From Streptomyces roseoviridis (GTDB lineage: Bacteria; Actinomycetota; Actinomycetes; Streptomycetales; Streptomycetaceae): a stretch of 64,000 nucleotides of DNA. A model generated the notes under the pieces. That model saw only the letters and a program-made list of their open reading frames with translations. It was not told the origin of the DNA and searched no databases. Location: positions 1 to 64,000 of the forward strand of contig NZ_BAAAWU010000001.1 in NCBI RefSeq assembly GCF_039535235.1, in the 5' to 3' direction. Shown one piece after another: positions 60,314-64,000 of the stretch. A program made the position numbers and the translations under genes. Within the stretch, counting starts at the first letter, position 1; each line of letters starts with the position of its first letter.

Positions 60314-61160
60314 GGTCGCCGTCACCGGTCCCGGCCTGGTCACCGGTGGAGCCCGAGGCGCAGGCGCTCGCGGTGGTGACGTTCGGCCCGCGCGCGCCCA
60401 GGTCGAGACCCGTTCGCGGATGACGGCCACCCGCTTCCCCCGCGTGCGCGACATCCCGGCCATCGTCAAGGGCCTGCGGGCGCCCAGCGACTTCGACAAC
60501 GAACGCGGGGGCTCCCTGTCCCGGTGCCGTGACGAACCCGCGTCGCCCGGCCGGCCGTTCGACGTACCGGGGGACGGTTGCGTCCTCGGCGAGGGCGCCG
60601 CCGACCTCGTCCTGGAACGGGCCTCGGCCGCGGACGCGCCGTCCAGCGCGGCCTCGGAGCGGGGCCGACGCCCGGCGCCCCGTCACCCCCGTAACTCCCC
60701 ATCGCCCCTATCGCCCACCGTCGCCTCGGCGACGACGCCGTACGCGCCGTCACGGTCGCGCTGCGCGAAGCGGACTGCGGCACCGGGGACACCGGGGACA
60801 CCGGGGACACCGGGGACATCAACGCACACGGCACCGGTACGCCGCCGGGCGACGCGGCCGAGGCAGCCGCCCTCGCCCGCGTCTTCGGTGACACGACACC
60901 GCCAGCCACCGCGGCCAAGGGAGTGATCGGCCATGCCCCAGTGGGGCCGGCGCCGTCCGGGCGGCCCGCACCGTGCTCGCGCTGAACCACGGCACGGTCC
61001 CCCCGTCGCCGACTTCGAGGGGCAGGACGGCGCTCACAAGCTCGACGTGGTGGCGCGACGGCCCCTTCCGGCACAGGGGCGGGGATCCCGGTCCCCTCCC
61101 GCGTGTCGGCGGCTGCTCTTTCGGGTTCGGCGGCCAGAACTCGCGCCGCCCGTGGTGCTG
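60303..61160 (+). pseudogene. Second ketosynthase, decayed
   Basis: Pieces of a KAS II-like protein in order: VAVTGPGLVTGG (start), FDVPGDGCVLGEGAADLVLE, INAHGTGTPPGDAAEAAALA with RVFGDTTPPATAAKGVIGHA (both active histidines), and near the end SFGFGG. The Cys region is missing, and at least four frameshifts and a deletion occur. A 9-base tandem repeat (ACCGGGGAC, about 60781-60817) precedes the His motif. Confidence 0.75.
60781..60817. repeat. 9-bp tandem repeat in the ketosynthase remnant
   Basis: About four copies of ACCGGGGAC. It translates to a Gly-Asp-Thr repeat in the KS frame and probably arose by slippage. Confidence 0.85.
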
Positions 61161-61397
61161 CTCACCGCGGACCAGGACCTTGTCCTTCGGATCTTGCCGA
61201 GTCCGGCACCGGCCCCGGCAGCGCCCGCGCCGCCTCCCCGCCCCCATCGCCCGCACCACCGCCAGCCGTACGACGCAGACCGCAAGGGGAAGGCCGAAAG
61301 CCCAGTGCCAACGAGCCGGACGATCACAGGCCCGACGACCACGAGCAGCGACGACCGGGGCCCGAGCGCCTCCGGGCGACGCGCTGCGGGACCACGC

Positions 61398-62465
61398 GTG
61401 AGGGCGATCCGCACCGCCGTACCACCGCACCGCTTCCCCCAGGAAGAGATCATGGAGGCGCTGGCGGGTACGACGCTGGGGCGGACCCTGACCGGCCGGC
61501 AGATGCTCCGCAGAATCCAGGCCAACGCCGGTGTGGTCACCCGCCACTTCGCCCGGCCGCTCGCGGAACTGCGCGCCCTCACCGACTTCACCGACGCCAA
61601 CCGCGTCTGGCTCGACACCGCCCTGGAACTCGGCGAGCGCGTTCTCACGGAGGCGCTGGAGACGGCGGGCGTGCGGCCCGGGGACGTGGACGCCGTGATC
61701 AGTACGACCGTCACCGGCCTGGCCGTGCCGTCGCTCGAAGCCCGGCTCGCGCACCGGATCGGTCTGCGTCCGGACGTACGGCGGATTCCGTTGTTCGGGA
61801 ACGGCTGCGCGGGCGGCGCCGCCGGACTGGCCCGTCTGCGTGACTATCTGCTCGGCCACCCCGGCCACGTCGCCGTGCTGCTCTCGGTCGAACTGTGCTC
61901 CGTCGCGTACCAGATGCAGGACACCTCGATGGCGAACATCGTCGCCGGAAGTCTGTTCGGGGACGGCGCGGCGGCCGTCGTGGCCACCGGGGCGCGGTGG
62001 CACCGCGACACGGGCGGGGAGGACGGCCCGGGCGTTCCCGAACTCGTGGACAGCCACAGTCATCTGGTGCCCGACACCGAGGAGGCGCTCGGCTGGGAGA
62101 TCGGTTCGCACGGTCTGAGGATCCTGCTCTCCCCGGAGGTGCCCGCCCTTACGGCGGCGCACCTGCCCGGGGCCGTCCGCGAACTCCTCGGCCGGCACGC
62201 GCTCACGCCTGAACAGGTCGCCGCCTGGATCGTCCACGGCGGCGGGCCGAAGGTGCTCGCCGCCGTCGAGCACGCGCTCGGCCTGCCGCCGCACGCGCTG
62301 GAACCGACCCGGCGGTCCCTGGCGGAGAAGGGCAACCTCTCCTCGGCCTCCGTCCTGCACGTCCTGCAGACGTTCATGCGGACGCCGCCCGCCGAGGGCT
62401 CCGCCGGCGTCATCGCCGCCATGGGTCCGGGCTTCTCCATCGAGCTGGTCCTCACCCGCTGGTGA
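61398..62465 (+). CDS. Type III polyketide synthase (chalcone synthase-like)
   Basis: 355 residues from GTG 61398, matching the usual 350-380. The triad is complete: Cys137 (LFGNGCAGGAAGL), His280 (WIVHGGGPKVL) and Asn313 (EKGNLSSASVL). The end GPGFSIELVLTRW corresponds to the family GPG loop. It makes resorcinols, pyrones or related aromatic units from a CoA- or ACP-bound starter. Next to ketosynthase, desaturase and ACP genes, an unsaturated acyl starter is a natural guess. The start is in a region of decayed KS sequence, so an insertion or fusion event upstream is likely. Confidence 0.93.
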   Translation: MRAIRTAVPPHRFPQEEIMEALAGTTLGRTLTGRQMLRRIQANAGVVTRHFARPLAELRALTDFTDANRVWLDTALELGERVLTEALETAGVRPGDVDAVISTTVTGLAVPSLEARLAHRIGLRPDVRRIPLFGNGCAGGAAGLARLRDYLLGHPGHVAVLLSVELCSVAYQMQDTSMANIVAGSLFGDGAAAVVATGARWHRDTGGEDGPGVPELVDSHSHLVPDTEEALGWEIGSHGLRILLSPEVPALTAAHLPGAVRELLGRHALTPEQVAAWIVHGGGPKVLAAVEHALGLPPHALEPTRRSLAEKGNLSSASVLHVLQTFMRTPPAEGSAGVIAAMGPGFSIELVLTRW

Positions 62466-62780
62466 GCACGCGAGACGAGGGCCGCCGCCCGCCCATGCCG
62501 CCCGTGCCGCCGCCCGTGCCCCTCCCTCCCGCGCTCGCGGCCCCGTCCGCCGCGAGAGTCTTTGCGCGGGCGAGCGGCCTGGCTGTCGGCCTTCTCCAGA
62601 TGGTGTGCGTGCCGGATGCGTCCGGGAGGGGCTGCGGCGAAGCCGGCAACAGGGTGGGGGAAGGCGCCGCGACATGGAGGTCCACGCGATGGTCGCCACC
62701 GAGGAGGGCTGGAGCGGGACCCGCCCTCCCCCGCCTCGAGCGGCCCTCCCGAGGCAGGGCGAGAGCACGGGTCCGTCCGG
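62466..62780. other. Convergent intergenic region, no gene
   Basis: 315 bp between the type III PKS and the sbnA-like gene on the other strand. GC-rich with Pro/Arg-type open frames only. A short stem (GCCTC-GAGC-GGCCCTCCC-GAGGC, 62730-62756) may act as a terminator. Confidence 0.4.
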
Positions 62781-63752
62781 TCACCGGATGTCGACCGGCT
62801 CCCTCAGATCCGCGGGCCGCGTGTCGGCGGTACCGGCGTAGACGAGGTCCATGTAGCGCTCCCCTCGGTCGGCGAACAGGGTGAGGACCCGGGACCCGGC
62901 AGGCAGCGACGGAGCCACGCTCCGCAGGGCGCTCACCACGGCTCCCGACGACGCTCCGGCGAGGATGCCCTCGCTCCGCAGGAGCGCGTGGCACCCTGCG
63001 ACCGCCTCCTCGTCGCGTACGTGGACCACGTCGTCGTGCTCGAGCGTGGCGGCCAGCTCCGGGACACGGCTCGATCCGTGCCCGGGCAGTCTGCGGGGCG
63101 CGGACGGTCCGCCGAAGATGACCGAGCCGAACGCGTCGACCGCCACGACCCGTAGCGCCGGCCACCGTCCACGCAGACGGCGCGCCACGCCCTGGAGCGT
63201 GGCTGTGGTGCTCACCGCGGCCACCAGCACGTCGAGGCCGTCGGGCACCTGGGTCAGGATCTCCGCCGCGGTCTGCTCGTAATGGGCCTGCCAGCACAAG
63301 TCGTTGGCGTACTGGTTGACCCATACGACCGCGGGGTCCCGGGCCACCAGTTCCCGCACCCGGGCGAGTCTGGTCTCCAGGTAGCCGCCGCCCGCGTCCC
63401 GCTCCCAGACCATGTCGAGGTCCGCCCCGAGGCTGTCCAGGATGGCGAGGTTCGTCGCCGAGGTGTTCGGGTCGAGGACGCAGGTGACGTGGAGCCCGTA
63501 CAGCGGGGCCAGAGCGGCCAGGGCGATGCCGAAGTTGCCGGACGAGCTCTCCACCAGCCGGGTGCCGGGGCGCACCGTTCCGTCGGCGAGCCAGCTCTCG
63601 ATGACGTGACGAGCGGCCCGGTCCTTCATGCTGCCCAGGGGGTTGAGGTACTCCAGCTTGGCCAGGACCTCGAAGGGCTCGTCGCGGAACAGGCGTGCCA
63701 GCCGGACGACCGGAGTGTTGCCGACGGCTCCGGCTATGTTGTCGTGGATCAT
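62781..63752 (-). CDS. sbnA: SbnA-like PLP enzyme (2,3-diaminopropionate pathway)
   Basis: 323 residues of the cysteine synthase-like PLP fold: PLP Lys43 (NPLGSMKDRAARHV), the substrate loop VESSSGNFGIALA, and the phosphate loop STTATLQGVAR. The order and similarity fit SbnA, which joins O-phosphoserine and glutamate to ACEGA, the precursor of L-2,3-diaminopropionate. The neighbouring gene is SbnB-like, which supports this assignment over plain cysteine synthase. The product is a non-protein amino acid used in siderophores and antibiotics. Confidence 0.88.
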   Translation of the reverse strand: MIHDNIAGAVGNTPVVRLARLFRDEPFEVLAKLEYLNPLGSMKDRAARHVIESWLADGTVRPGTRLVESSSGNFGIALAALAPLYGLHVTCVLDPNTSATNLAILDSLGADLDMVWERDAGGGYLETRLARVRELVARDPAVVWVNQYANDLCWQAHYEQTAAEILTQVPDGLDVLVAAVSTTATLQGVARRLRGRWPALRVVAVDAFGSVIFGGPSAPRRLPGHGSSRVPELAATLEHDDVVHVRDEEAVAGCHALLRSEGILAGASSGAVVSALRSVAPSLPAGSRVLTLFADRGERYMDLVYAGTADTRPADLREPVDIR

Positions 63753-63768
63753 GCCGCCTCCATGGCGT

Positions 63769-64000
63769 TCATCGGGGCAACCGGGAGCCGATGCCCAGCT
63801 CGGTCGCGGCGGTGAACACCCGGTGCGCGAGTGCGACGTCCTGGACCGACATGCCGAACGGATTGACGACCGTCACGCCGTCCCGGTCGGCCAGCGGCGC
63901 CTCCTTCAGCAGGAGTTCGCCGAGCGTCCCGTCGACCCGCTTCGCAGGCCGGCCGGGCTCCGGCTCGTCCGGGCCGTACAGCAGTCCCTCCCGGTACATC
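63769..64000 (-). CDS. sbnB: SbnB-like dehydrogenase, 3' part only
   Basis: The last 76 codons of a gene that continues past the right end. The tail GVTVVNPFGMSVQDVALAHR (with VFTAATELGIGSRL) matches the C-terminus of the ornithine cyclodeaminase/SbnB family. SbnB oxidises ACEGA to L-2,3-diaminopropionate, 2-oxoglutarate and NADH. It is 16 bp upstream of the SbnA-like gene on the same strand, as in known pathways. Confidence 0.8.
   Translation of the reverse strand, partial: MYREGLLYGPDEPEPGRPAKRVDGTLGELLLKEAPLADRDGVTVVNPFGMSVQDVALAHRVFTAATELGIGSRLPR

Noticed and set aside
61398..62465. DpgA-like synthase for dihydroxyphenylglycine
   Set aside because: No DpgB, DpgC or DpgD genes are in view, so only the general type III PKS call is kept.
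60819..62768. A 649-codon minus-strand frame across the type III PKS
   Set aside because: Antisense shadow; the type III PKS has a full catalytic triad on the plus strand.

Overview
The window is high-GC actinobacterial DNA and almost certainly Streptomyces or a close relative. The signs are GTG starts with GA-rich ribosome sites, SARP/AfsR and AraC regulators, secreted I36-type inhibitors, MobF relaxase remnants of the Streptomyces type, and a homologue of Tpg, the protein bound to Streptomyces telomeres. The tpg homologue, an accessory helicase with helicase-associated repeats and the density of decayed mobile genes fit a subtelomeric region of a linear chromosome or a linear plasmid. This is inference, because no telomere is in view.

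Left part (1 to about 40.5 kb) is a mosaic of intact accessory genes set among wreckage. At 0.7-4.3 kb are the helicase and tpg. At 4.3-9.3 kb a minus-strand Tn7/Mu-like module holds a D35E TnsB-like transposase, a TnsC-like ATPase that has lost its Walker A, a second TnsC-like ATPase fused to a TnsB-type helix-turn-helix, and a third gene of unknown role. An IS481 remnant, a WYL regulator with a DUF3224 target and a perfect palindrome between them, and an ADP-ribosyltransferase toxin fragment followed by an ADP-ribosylglycohydrolase come next (9.5-13.8 kb). From 14 to 40 kb come remnants of a replication-relaxation protein, two IS5-type elements, three copies of a MobF relaxase, a NucA/NucB nuclease, a DNA ligase, a tniB-tniQ pair, an integrase, an anti-sigma factor and a STAS protein. 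Between them lie apparently intact genes: a secreted EEP nuclease, AraC regulator, MFS exporter, prolyl oligopeptidase, an aerolysin-like secreted protein with a secreted partner, a DHFR-fold protein and small secreted proteins.

Right part (40.5-64 kb) is mostly intact. It has a PQQ-propeller lipoprotein, a secreted peptidoglycan-binding protein, an AraC regulator, a large SARP-NB-ARC-TPR regulator, a truncated lipase, a translationally coupled pair (I36-like inhibitor and phosphodiester glycosidase), a lipoprotein coupled to a TIR-transmembrane-WD40 protein, a Nudix hydrolase and thioredoxin.

The last 7 kb (57.2-64 kb) looks like the edge of a biosynthetic gene cluster: a ketosynthase, an acyl-ACP desaturase overlapping an acyl carrier protein, a decayed second ketosynthase, a type III polyketide synthase with a full Cys-His-Asn triad, and sbnA/sbnB-like genes for L-2,3-diaminopropionate. 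The cluster appears to continue past the right end. No tRNA, rRNA or CRISPR array was seen.
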